A DNA stretch of 64,000 nucleotides, taken from positions 186,001 to 250,000 of the forward strand of contig NZ_NQOG01000001.1 in the NCBI RefSeq assembly GCF_002270485.1, written 5' to 3'. Below are positions 55,597-63,552 of this stretch, one piece after another; position 1 is the stretch's first letter; each line of letters starts with the position of its first letter. Under the pieces are notes generated by a model. The model worked only from the letters and a program-made list of their open reading frames with translations. It ran no database searches and was not told where the DNA came from. The position numbers and the translations under genes are program-made. Source of the stretch: Anaerostipes hominis (ex Lee et al. 2021). Its GTDB lineage: Bacteria > Bacillota > Clostridia > Lachnospirales > Lachnospiraceae.

Positions 55597-56074
55597 AACA
55601 ACCTCCATGCCCCTATATAATTCATATTTCTGTATTATTTCTATTGATGCTCCTATTATATCATTCCCTTATTTATAATTCAATATTCAATCTCATATTC
55701 TATACTTTTTGTTCCGCTTTTGTCCTTCGATTTTCTTGTCGTATTTATTAGAAAAACGCGGGCTCCACAATCAAATGAAATCCGCCAAAAATTTACGTAT
55801 ATACTATTTCATTCAACACAATCCCCTCCTGTGCCTCTTCATTCACATCTGCAAGATAAGCCCAGAGCCAACAGTTCAGTACCAGACCGTTAAACAATAT
55901 CGGATTGCTATTTTTCAAAAATCACTGTCAACAGTCTGTGATCCGCTACACTTGGCGGAGATACATGCCATGCCCGGCGCACATAGAAAAGGAACACCCT
56001 TTTTTATAGGTATTCCTGAATTTTATATGTTATTTAATTTTATTATGGAGTGATACAAAGTAATTTGTTGCTGT
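55597..56074. other. Gap upstream of the ATPase gene with transposon debris
   Basis: About 480 bases without an intact gene. It holds a possible TnpV remnant (55793-55905, minus strand). The part just before the ATPase gene is AT-rich and may hold its promoter; I see no clear -35/-10 pair. Confidence 0.4.
55793..55905 (-). pseudogene. Possible TnpV remnant
   Basis: The minus strand reads NGLVLNCWLWAYLADVNEEA then QEGIVLNEIVYT before a TAA. YLADVNEEAQ and the terminal EIV-NE-VYT strongly recall TnpV proteins of Tn4451-type mobilisable transposons, with the 40 or so residues between them lost. If so, this is the scar of an old mobile element. The match is short and from memory. Confidence 0.4.
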
Positions 56075-56627
56075 TTATGCCACTTTTCCTTGGTGTCCCA
56101 ATGTTACCTTTCCATCTCCAAATGCATGTACCTGCCAGATAGCAGAGGTAAATCTTGCTATATGACTCACTAATTCAAATTCATCACAGGCAAGATAATT
56201 AAAATGTCTTTCCTCTTCAAAATCATATTGGAATGTATCTTCAATCATAAAAAATTAGCATGCTTTACAGTCTCTCCATTCAAAATCGGGTCTGCTTTAG
56301 AAATATTATATGATCTGATCTCTCCCGCAATATCATAAATCCCCCGAAACAAGTATTTATGAATTGACTTCAGCACAGCCGGACTGAAAGTGAAAGAATC
56401 ATCCTTCAATAGTTGTACAATACGGTTTGATACTAAGTCACATTCCATTCTTCGACTTATCCGGTCATCTTCCGTCATATTTTCGTAATGAGAATACAAA
56501 AGCTTTTCAACAGACTCATTCGATAATTTACCGTATATATTTTCCTTGGACAATTCTATCAGATAGTCTGATACCTCCAGATAATCCACTTCCTGTAATC
56601 CAATCGCAGTCTTCCAATATTCTTCAT
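56075..56627 (-). pseudogene. Second Fic domain protein pseudogene
   Basis: Three frames add up to one Fic protein. A start ATG at 56627 shifts frame after two codons; the main piece reads EEYWKTAIGLQEVDYLEVSD through IHKYLFRGIYDIAGEIRSYN to VKHANFL. A second shift in a run of six T's then gives IEDTFQYDFEEERHFNYLAC and SAIWQVHAFGDGKVTLGH. The last segment stands where HPFREGNTRT should be, so the catalytic motif is lost (HAFGDGKVT). This copy is unrelated in its N-terminal part to the Fic remnant at 53 kb. It is clearly inactive. Confidence 0.75.
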
Positions 56628-56660
56628 TCTTTCACCGCCTTTGTAGAGAGACTATCATAA

Positions 56661-56843
56661 GAGCTTAATGAAAAGATTGATGTTTCGCAGCCTACCATGT
56701 CCCATCATATGAAAATTTTGTGTGATTCCGGAGTTGTATCGGGCCGCAGAGAAGGCAAATGGACCTACTATTCAATTTCATCTGAAGGAGTGTTCTTTGC
56801 CCTTCGGACTTTGCATGCACTGACAGGCAAAAAATTATCGTAA
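56661..56843 (+). pseudogene. ArsR family regulator remnant
   Basis: The frame reads ELNEKIDVSQPTMSHHMKIL then CDSGVVSGRREGKWTYYSIS, the recognition helix and wing of an ArsR/SmtB repressor, to a TAA at 56843. The N-terminal helices with the usual metal site are missing and an in-frame stop lies just before the fragment. It precedes the permease remnant, as arsR does in arsenic operons. Confidence 0.7.
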
Positions 56844-56951
56844 AAATTTAGTGGTGACCTGAGCAATCATAAAGATCGCTGCGAAAATTATTTATACTCT
56901 ATACATAAATACATTTATATATATCTATATATAAGAAAGGGCTTTAACAAC

Positions 56952-57393
56952 ATGGATACAATAAAATCAATATGGATTTTCTTTCAGAATGAAATCCTCG
57001 GAATGAATTGGCTGAACCAAATCATAAAAAAACTTTTAGAATCCTTTGGCCTTGATACCTCATCCAGGGTTGGAAACAGTATACAGTTTTTTATATATGA
57101 CACGATGAAGATCATGGTGCTGCTGGGAATATTGGTCTTCCTAATCTCTTACATCCAAAGTTACTTTCCGCCGGAAAGAACAAAACGAATCTTTTAATGA
57201 ATCTGATCATGTCCTGGATGTGCCGCAGGAATCTTTGTGCTTTAAAAACAGAGTCAAATATGCATGGAAGACAGCAAAAATCACAGTAAAAGGGGTCACA
57301 CCATATATTTTGGCGGGTGTCGCCATAGGCGCGGTTATTCATAACTGTTTTGTGGGATACTTTTTCAATGTATTCCAGTATCTGTTTATATAA
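56952..57393 (+). pseudogene. UPF0718/ArsP-like permease with central deletion
   Basis: The N-terminal piece (56952-57197) reads MDTIKSIWIFFQNEILGMNW through FIYDTMKIMVLLGILVFLIS to YFPPERTKRIF and then a stop. A second frame from about 57196 reads FKNRVKYAWKTAKITVKGVT and PYILAGVAIGAVIHNCF to a TAA at 57393. Together these are both flanks of a DUF318/UPF0718 permease; the central segment with the conserved PFCSCS metal motif is missing. With the ArsR remnant it is the ruin of an arsenical or metal export operon. Confidence 0.7.
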
Positions 57394-57490
57394 AGAAGAA
57401 CGTCACACTCTGTCCAAAATCACCCCTTGTATCTTCTTTCTCTTCCCATTAAAATAGAAGAAACAAATCTATTGTGCGGGAGGTTATCTT

Positions 57491-58237
57491 TTGAATTACA
57501 CACCATTAAAAAGAATCCGTTTAGAACATGCATTTAATATCAGGGATCTGGGCGGCCTGGAAACCGCGGATGGCTCAGTCATCCGATGGAACCGCCTATA
57601 CCGCGGTGACTGTCTTGCATTCCTTTCTCCAGACGAATGGAAAAAGCTTGAGAAATGCGGGATTGTCTCTGTCATAGATCTTCGGAGCAGATCCGAGACA
57701 CTCCTTATGAAAGATCAGGTTCCGGAGTCAATGCAGTATTATCACTGTCCCCTTCAAAAAGAAGAGATTGACTTTGAAAATGCTGCAGACTCAGCCTCAA
57801 AGGCCTTCACCAAAAGCCTGGCTGACGGTTATCAGAAAATGCTGTATGACAGTCCTGAGTTGATCGCCGGCACAGTGAAAACTGTCGTTCAATGTCTTAA
57901 CAAAGGCGGAGTTCTGTTCCACTGTACCGCAGGGAAAGACCGGACCGGTGTTCTTTCTGCCATACTCCTAACACTTCTTGGCGCTGCCAGAGAAGACATC
58001 GTCGCAGAATATCAGGTTTCCTTTACATACAATCAGCGCGGCGTAAACAAAGCAGCCATGAAACTTCCTGACTATAAATCCATGCTTCCGATGCTCGGCT
58101 CAGATGCCGCCCATATGGAACAGCTGCTTAATTTGTTTGAAGAACTTCACCTTGTGTCCTATCTTACAAAACATGGATTGTCCGATCCTGAAATTACACA
58201 TCTGAAAGAACTTGTCTTGGAAAGGAAAAACTCATGA
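57491..58237 (+). CDS. Tyrosine-protein phosphatase (Y_phosphatase3 type)
   Basis: The 248-residue protein has the active-site loop HCTAGKDRTGVLSA with Cys145 and Arg151, the start FNIRDLGGLETADG and LYRGDCLAFLSPDEW, as in the bacterial Y_phosphatase3 family, which acts on phosphotyrosine or phosphoinositides. The start codon is TTG, with GGAGG seven bases before it. It overlaps a small membrane protein gene by four bases and ends with it at a strong terminator. Cytoplasmic; the substrate is unknown. Confidence 0.88.
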   Translation: MNYTPLKRIRLEHAFNIRDLGGLETADGSVIRWNRLYRGDCLAFLSPDEWKKLEKCGIVSVIDLRSRSETLLMKDQVPESMQYYHCPLQKEEIDFENAADSASKAFTKSLADGYQKMLYDSPELIAGTVKTVVQCLNKGGVLFHCTAGKDRTGVLSAILLTLLGAAREDIVAEYQVSFTYNQRGVNKAAMKLPDYKSMLPMLGSDAAHMEQLLNLFEELHLVSYLTKHGLSDPEITHLKELVLERKNS

Positions 58238-58419
58238 AACAAAAAACAAAACGTATCCTGTCCATCCTTGTGATCCTGTCCATTTTTCTCGTCATAGGCC
58301 TCACTCTGTTTTGTGCATTTACCGGAAACGGAGCGTTCTACGGTATGCTGGCACTGATGTTTTTTTATCCGCTGCTCCTGTGGGTGCTTATTTTTCTATA
58401 CAAAAAAAGTAAAGACTGA
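58234..58419 (+). CDS. Small two-helix membrane protein
   Basis: This 61-residue protein has a basic N-terminus (MKQKTKR), two hydrophobic helices (residues about 8-29 and 34-56, joined by FTGNGAF) and a KKSKD tail. Its ATG overlaps the phosphatase TGA, with AAAGG upstream, so it is translationally coupled to it. I do not recognise a family. A role in membrane anchoring of the phosphatase is a guess. Confidence 0.6.
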   Translation: MKQKTKRILSILVILSIFLVIGLTLFCAFTGNGAFYGMLALMFFYPLLLWVLIFLYKKSKD

Positions 58420-58463
58420 AACAGAAGGTGCTTCCCATTCCCGGAATGCACCTTCTGTTTTTA
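58419..58463. terminator. Bidirectional terminator
   Basis: A perfect 11-bp stem, ACAGAAGGTGC with GCACCTTCTGT (58421-58431 and 58448-58458), flanked by AA and TTTTTAA. It ends the phosphatase operon on the plus strand and lies at the 3' end of the aldo/keto reductase gene on the other. Confidence 0.85.
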
Positions 58464-59327
58464 AAATCCTACGACTTGTCTTGTTCTCGGTATACTCGGT
58501 TCCTCCCCGATCATCCCATAAGATCTGAGCGTTGCAATCTTTTCCATATCTTCTTCATTGATCTCAAAATCAAAAACATCTGCATGTCCCCTGATACGCT
58601 CCATGCTGGACGCTTTCGGCAGCGGGACCACACCTTTTTGCATGATCCAGCGAATACAAATCTGAGCCACAGTACGGTCGTATTTTACGGCCATTTCTTT
58701 TAACAGCTCTCTTTTAAATGCCTGTCCCTGAATCAGCGGACTCCAAGCCTCCGGCACGATCTGGTTTTCTTTGCAGTAAGCGGCCATCTCTTCCTGAGGA
58801 TGCTGCGGGTGAAGCTGCACCTGATTGACCATTGGCATGATCTTTGCATGGTTCTTTAATATTTCCAGATGTTCGATCATAAAATTGCTGACACCGATGG
58901 CTCTGATCTTACCCGCCTCATAAAGCTCCTCAAAAGCTCTCCATGTGTCAAGGATATCCTGCTCATAGTCGTCCTTATGCTCGATCACAACCGGCCAGTG
59001 AATGAGGTAAAGATCCAGATAGTCAAGGCCTAAATGTTCCAGTGTTTTATCAAATGATTTCTTTGCCTTTTCATATCCATGGTCTGCATTGGGAAGCTTG
59101 CTCGTAATAAACAGTTCTTCCCTGGGCACTCCGCTCTCGCGGATTCCTTTTCCTACACCTGCCTCATTGGCATATGCAGCTGCCCCGTCTATATGGCGGT
59201 AACCAGCCTGAATCGCCATTTTCACACTCTCACAAACCACATCGTCTGGGGACTTCCAGGTCCCAAAGCCAATACATGGAATTTTTACTCCATTTCTCAG
59301 CGTATATCCATCCTGTAAACTGTTCAT
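58461..59327 (-). CDS. Aldo/keto reductase
   Basis: The 288-residue protein is a TIM-barrel NADPH-dependent reductase: CIGFGTWKSP, the catalytic Tyr/Lys region with GYRHIDGAAAYANEAGVGKG, LDYLDLYLIHWP and GVSNFMIEHLEI. The catalytic Asp, Tyr, Lys and His set is present (Tyr in AAYANE, Lys in ITSKLPN, His in IHWP). It resembles 2,5-diketo-gluconate reductase-like enzymes. The substrate is unknown. GGAGG lies before the ATG, and the gene starts three bases after rarA ends. Confidence 0.92.
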   Translation of the reverse strand: MNSLQDGYTLRNGVKIPCIGFGTWKSPDDVVCESVKMAIQAGYRHIDGAAAYANEAGVGKGIRESGVPREELFITSKLPNADHGYEKAKKSFDKTLEHLGLDYLDLYLIHWPVVIEHKDDYEQDILDTWRAFEELYEAGKIRAIGVSNFMIEHLEILKNHAKIMPMVNQVQLHPQHPQEEMAAYCKENQIVPEAWSPLIQGQAFKRELLKEMAVKYDRTVAQICIRWIMQKGVVPLPKASSMERIRGHADVFDFEINEEDMEKIATLRSYGMIGEEPSIPRTRQVVGF

Positions 59328-59330
59328 GAC

Positions 59331-60650
59331 TCATTCCTCCCTCAGGCTTTCCAAATATTTCCTGATATTTTTCTCGTATCCATTCTCTGTTGGTTCATAA
59401 AATACGGTTCCCATGAGTTCATCCGGAAGATACTGCTGTTTGACATAATGTCCCGGATAATCATGGGCATACCGGTATCCGATCCCCCGTCCCAGTTTGG
59501 ACGCCCCTTTGTAACTGGCATCTCTCAGATGGTTTGGAACCATCCCGTTTTTTCTCTTTCTGACGGCCTCCAATGCCTGGTTCACAGCCATATAAGCCGC
59601 ATTGCTCTTAGGCGCCCCCGCCACATAGGTCACCGCCTGTGCAAGAATGATCCTGGCTTCCGGAAGTCCGACCCTCTCCACAGCTAAAGATGCCGCGACC
59701 GCAACCTGCAGAGCCTGCGGGTCCGCGTTCCCCACATCTTCCGAAGCGCAGATCATGATCCTCCGGGAAATAAAGGTAACACTCTCTCCGGCATCGATCA
59801 TCCTGGCCAGATAGTAAACTGCCGCATCGGGATCCGATCCCCTCATGCTCTTAATAAATGCAGAGATAATATCATAGTGGTTGTCCCCGCCCTTGTCATA
59901 CCGCATGACCCGCTTCTGGATGCACTCCTGGGCCACGCCGATGTCAATCACGATCTGTCCGTTTTCTCCCGGTTCTGTGGTGAGGATTCCAAGTTCAATG
60001 GCATTCAGGGCACTCCTCGCATCGCCCTCGGCCATGTCTGCCAAAAAGTCCAGGGCTTCATCCGTAACCTTGGCCTGATAGATCCCCATGCCCTTCTCGT
60101 CGTCGGTCACGGCTCTGACCAGCAGCTTTTTAATGTCCTCTGCCTCCAGAGACTTGAGTTCAAAAACGTTGGATCTTGAGATGAGCGCCTGGTTTACTTC
60201 AAAGTAAGGATTTTCCGTTGTGGCCCCGATCAGGATGATTGTCCCGTCCTCTACAAAAGGCAGCAAAAAATCTTGTTGGGCTTTGTTAAACCTGTGGATC
60301 TCATCGATGAACAGAATCGTTTTTTTCTGAAACATCCCCAGTGCTTCTTTGGCCTCCTTCACGGCTTCCTGCATTTCCTTCTTGCCGGAGGTAGTGGCAT
60401 TCATCTGCACAAAATTGGCCTGGGTTGTCTGGGCAATGACTTTTGCTAACGTCGTCTTCCCAGTACCCGGCGGCCCGTAAAAAATGATCGAGCTGAGTTT
60501 ATCTGCCTGAATGGCCCGATAAAGCAGCTTGTCCTTTCCTATGATATGCTCCTGTCCCACGACTTCATCGAGGTTTTCAGGCCGCATCCTGCCGGCCAGC
60601 GGAGCTTCTTTCCTTCCGTTTTTCTGTCTTGCATAATCAAATAAATCCAT
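59331..60650 (-). CDS. rarA: Replication-associated recombination protein RarA
   Basis: RarA (MgsA) is an AAA+ ATPase of the clamp-loader clade that acts at stalled replication forks. The 439-residue protein has [20 protein letters not shown], Walker [17 protein letters not shown], Walker [14 protein letters not shown], sensor 1 [12 protein letters not shown] and the typical C-terminal domain ([20 protein letters not shown]). It is complete. It is divergent from an unknown gene and followed by the aldo/keto reductase. Confidence 0.95.
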   Translation of the reverse strand: MDLFDYARQKNGRKEAPLAGRMRPENLDEVVGQEHIIGKDKLLYRAIQADKLSSIIFYGPPGTGKTTLAKVIAQTTQANFVQMNATTSGKKEMQEAVKEAKEALGMFQKKTILFIDEIHRFNKAQQDFLLPFVEDGTIILIGATTENPYFEVNQALISRSNVFELKSLEAEDIKKLLVRAVTDDEKGMGIYQAKVTDEALDFLADMAEGDARSALNAIELGILTTEPGENGQIVIDIGVAQECIQKRVMRYDKGGDNHYDIISAFIKSMRGSDPDAAVYYLARMIDAGESVTFISRRIMICASEDVGNADPQALQVAVAASLAVERVGLPEARIILAQAVTYVAGAPKSNAAYMAVNQALEAVRKRKNGMVPNHLRDASYKGASKLGRGIGYRYAHDYPGHYVKQQYLPDELMGTVFYEPTENGYEKNIRKYLESLREE

Positions 60651-60752
60651 ATCTCCTCCTTTTTGGTAATCTTAACATAGGGGCCGATGAAAATCCACGC
60701 AAAATTAAGACTTTTTTTAGAAATAAGTCATGATTTTATATACACGATTTGA

Positions 60753-60758
60753 TATAAT
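60753..60758 (+). promoter_or_regulatory. Extended -10 promoter of the 60.8 kb gene
   Basis: A perfect TATAAT with TG one base before it (TGATATAAT, 60750-60758) lies about 55 bases upstream of the plus-strand gene start. No good -35 box is seen, which is acceptable for an extended -10. Confidence 0.45.
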
Positions 60759-60812
60759 GTCACTAGTATATTGATAAGAAACAATAAACCAAAACTGCGT
60801 ATTGGAGTTATT

Positions 60813-61454
60813 ATGGGTAAAATATTAGTAGAAAAGCTTTCTTACACTGAAGTCAGCAAAAATATCAGTCAGACAGAATACGAAAAGATACAGGAGGAAT
60901 ACCTGCTGTCCAGGTCTCCTGAAAAATACATGATCAGCATGCCCGTAAGAGTATTGATGTTTGAGGGGCTGGAGAGAGAACCGAATATCCGTTACTATAT
61001 TTATGAGGAAGACCACACAAACTTTTTTTTCATTCAGAATCAGACCAGCGGACATGTGGTCCATAAGACAAAGTTTTCCCTGACACAGGAAGAAGTAGAA
61101 AAAATGCTCAGCGGAGATTATCAGTTCCTGCTGGACAGTGAAGAGCCGGCGATGAATTCTTTGTATTTCCAGTTCACCATCAATAAGCTCCATCCTACTT
61201 ATAAAAAGGAATGTACCAGGAAGATCTTTCACCAGAATCGTTTTTTAGATATCGTGATTGATATTTCCATTAAAAGGACACCGTTTGAGGGCTCTGACTT
61301 TTTTACTCCGCAAAAATTATACGCTCAGAAAAAATCTTCGCTCAGGTGTCATACAAGACAGTATCTGACACTTTCAAAACCGATATCCTCCCTGCTGAAG
61401 TACAATGAACAGCTCCTACATAATCAGACGGGAAATGTCAATGCCGGCCGCTGA
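60813..61454 (+). CDS. Hypothetical protein, unrecognised
   Basis: The 213-residue protein has no motif I can name. It is basic, rich in aromatic and hydrophilic residues, lacks signal peptide and membrane helices, and has mixed strand/helix character (ISMPVRVLMFEGL, IRYYIYEEDHTNFFFI). The ATG at 60813 has GGAG six bases before it and is preferred to a start 42 bases upstream. It ends before a strong terminator that overlaps the end of spoIIID. The position next to spoIIID does not prove a sporulation role. Confidence 0.6.
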   Translation: MGKILVEKLSYTEVSKNISQTEYEKIQEEYLLSRSPEKYMISMPVRVLMFEGLEREPNIRYYIYEEDHTNFFFIQNQTSGHVVHKTKFSLTQEEVEKMLSGDYQFLLDSEEPAMNSLYFQFTINKLHPTYKKECTRKIFHQNRFLDIVIDISIKRTPFEGSDFFTPQKLYAQKKSSLRCHTRQYLTLSKPISSLLKYNEQLLHNQTGNVNAGR

Positions 61455-61496
61455 CCCATAAAAGCGCTGCCTTCTTTGGTATACCGTATCTTAAAT

Positions 61497-61537
61497 ACAA
61501 AAGCAATTCACCCCTGAATTGCTTTTGTATTTTTTTT
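61497..61537 (+). terminator. Terminator overlapping the 3' end of spoIIID
   Basis: A perfect 14-bp stem (61497-61510 and 61515-61528, four-base loop) followed by ATTTTTTTTAAT on the plus strand. It ends the convergent gene from 60813. The right arm and the T-run lie inside the last codons of spoIIID on the minus strand. Confidence 0.85.
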
Positions 61538-61783
61538 AATCTTCTGGTATTTTCCACGGGTCGCCATGCCGCCCCGTATGTGCCGCTCCGATTTGTTGAG
61601 ATCCAGTACCTCTCTGGCCCTCCTGGCCAGGGACTGATTGATCTTTTCCAATCGTTCCGTCACATCTTTATGTACGGTAGATTTAGAGATTCCGAACACT
61701 TTGGCAGTTTGTCTGACTGTGGCTTTTTTATCTACGATATAATTGCCGACTTCTACCGCGCGTTCTTCAATGTACTCTTTCAT
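61508..61783 (-). CDS. spoIIID: Sporulation transcription factor SpoIIID
   Basis: SpoIIID is a small DNA-binding protein that, with sigma E and sigma K, controls mother-cell genes in sporulation. The 91-residue product is nearly identical in pattern to the family: MKEYIEERAVEVGNYIVDKK, the helix-turn-helix ATVRQTAKVFGISKSTVHKD, then RLEKINQSLARRAREVL and IRGGMATRGKYQ. The ATG at 61783 has a GGGG site. Its presence shows that the organism is, or recently was, spore-forming. Its end is overlapped by a terminator of the convergent gene. Confidence 0.96.
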   Translation of the reverse strand: MKEYIEERAVEVGNYIVDKKATVRQTAKVFGISKSTVHKDVTERLEKINQSLARRAREVLDLNKSERHIRGGMATRGKYQKIKKNTKAIQG

Positions 61784-61854
61784 AAAAATCCCCTGCATTC
61801 TCTGTTTTTACAGTGTATGCAGGGGCTCTAAGGCTTATTCCTTGATTTCGCCGG

Positions 61855-62063
61855 CTATTGCACAAGACTCAGAGCTAAGGCCGGATACTCACATAAAACA
61901 CGATACATGGTAAATGGTAACTCATTTCCTATCACTTATACACGATCCGATTCAAAATGGTCAAAAAAACCTGCCAGTTGAAGTGCCGGACGATTGATAT
62001 CTGCCAGTTCTACCGTCCTATCCGTCAGGTCAATATCCAGATTTCTTTTAATTTTACCGTCAC
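61855..62063 (-). pseudogene. HPr kinase-like N-terminal remnant
   Basis: After an AAGGAG site a GTG at 62063 starts VTVKLKEI, then the frame shifts and reads RNLDIDLTDRTVELADINRP and ALQLAGFFDHFESDRV, interrupted by TAA and followed by VIGNELPFTM. NRPALQLAGFFDHF is the hallmark of the N-terminal domain of HPr kinase/phosphorylase (HprK), and the TAA stands where relatives have Gln. The kinase domain is absent. It lies ten bases after the symporter gene, in the same direction, and is a dead fragment. Confidence 0.75.
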
Positions 62064-62072
62064 TATGTCTCC

Positions 62073-63425
62073 TTAACTGTTATATATCTCTTTATTTAGT
62101 TCCTTTTCTTTTGAATTTATAATTACATTTGCCGCAGCGTCTCCTACTACATTCAACGTAATTACCGCCATTCCCGGAGGATAGTTCATCGCCAGAACCA
62201 ACGCATATCCTATCATGCAAAGTTCCGAATTGAATCCCAGTCCATTCAATACCGCGAATACCATCGTAGTCCCGGCAACCGGAATCGCCGGAGTCCCCAT
62301 CGATGTAGAAATAGAGAGAAATGCCGCAAGCACAAGGTGAGCCGGTGTGACATCAAGCCCTGCCGAGGTTGCAATAAATGTAATTGCCATCATGTGCATG
62401 ACGGTAGTTCCATTCATATTTATTGTCATACCCGTAGGCAATACAAAGTTTGAAATCTCCTCACTGCATCCAAGCTCCTCGACACAAGTCTTTTTGTTCA
62501 AAGGGAGGGTAGCCGCTGAAGACTGTGTCGCCGCTGCAAAAAGTCCTACTTTTAATACCTTCCGGATAAATGTCAGTGGATTTAACCCTGTAGTAAACCA
62601 AACTCCCAATGGGTAGATCGTAAATACAAGCAGAATACAAATAAAAATTGTCGATACAATCCATGCCAGTGCAGGCCGAAGATACTCTACCCCATAAGTT
62701 GCAAAGGTTCTGCTAATCATACAGAAGATTGCAATGGGACTGATCTTATTAATCAGAAATTCCATGTACACACGAATCATCTCATTCAGACTCTCCAAAA
62801 CCTTTTTAACGGGTTCTGACTGCTTTCTGAGTGCATTCATGGTAAGTCCGATGATAACCGCAATCACTACAACTGCAAGAATGCTCGTATTGGTCGTAAA
62901 TACAGAAAAGATATTATTCGGCACTGCATTTACTATGGTTGTGAGCGGATTGTAAGAATCCATTGTTGCCAGATTCGATGTGTCCGCAGTGGGCAGCTGA
63001 ACGGAAAACCAACCAAGTGTTTTAACCATGTATGCAAAACAGCCTCCCAAAAATGCTCCAACCACATAAAATGATATAAAGCAAAAAAGTGTCTTTCCGA
63101 AAATTTCCCCCAGTTTCCGCGGATTTGTCATACTGCACAGTGACAAGCTGAGTGATACCAGCACCAGTGGCACAATTGCCAATTGTAATCCATTCATAAA
63201 CAACTGGCTTATAATGTAAAAAATACCGATTGACTTAAATCCGTCATCCTTTGTAATATCGTTAAAAAAGATTTTGTTAATTATATCCCAAACCTGCCCC
63301 ATACCATTCGCATTCAAATACTCACGTAACAGCAGGAAGAGAATTCCCACACCAATGCCCCCAAACAATGCAATGGCCATTTTTTTCATAATGGACATTG
63401 GTTTCCTGTCCTGTCGCTTTCCCAT
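62073..63425 (-). CDS. Dicarboxylate/amino acid:cation symporter
   Basis: The 450-residue protein belongs to the DAACS (glutamate/aspartate/dicarboxylate) family. About eight helices are visible; the substrate loops are present as LFAAATQSSAATLPLNKKTC (hairpin 1) and LPTGMTINMNGTTVMHMMAI with the NMNGT motif. It probably imports a dicarboxylate or acidic amino acid with Na+ or H+. The ATG at 63425 has GGAGG upstream; a longer frame from 63524 is less likely. A DeoR-type regulator lies upstream on the same strand and an HprK remnant follows. Confidence 0.9.
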   Translation of the reverse strand: MGKRQDRKPMSIMKKMAIALFGGIGVGILFLLLREYLNANGMGQVWDIINKIFFNDITKDDGFKSIGIFYIISQLFMNGLQLAIVPLVLVSLSLSLCSMTNPRKLGEIFGKTLFCFISFYVVGAFLGGCFAYMVKTLGWFSVQLPTADTSNLATMDSYNPLTTIVNAVPNNIFSVFTTNTSILAVVVIAVIIGLTMNALRKQSEPVKKVLESLNEMIRVYMEFLINKISPIAIFCMISRTFATYGVEYLRPALAWIVSTIFICILLVFTIYPLGVWFTTGLNPLTFIRKVLKVGLFAAATQSSAATLPLNKKTCVEELGCSEEISNFVLPTGMTINMNGTTVMHMMAITFIATSAGLDVTPAHLVLAAFLSISTSMGTPAIPVAGTTMVFAVLNGLGFNSELCMIGYALVLAMNYPPGMAVITLNVVGDAAANVIINSKEKELNKEIYNS

Positions 63426-63552
63426 CAAATTCCTCCGTTCTCCATGAACCATAAAAGGACCCTTGCGCATGTATCCCGTCTGAGATATAACATCCACAAG
63501 AGTCCTCTGCTTACACCGAAACACCTATATCCACGTTCCGGGATGCTTCTTT

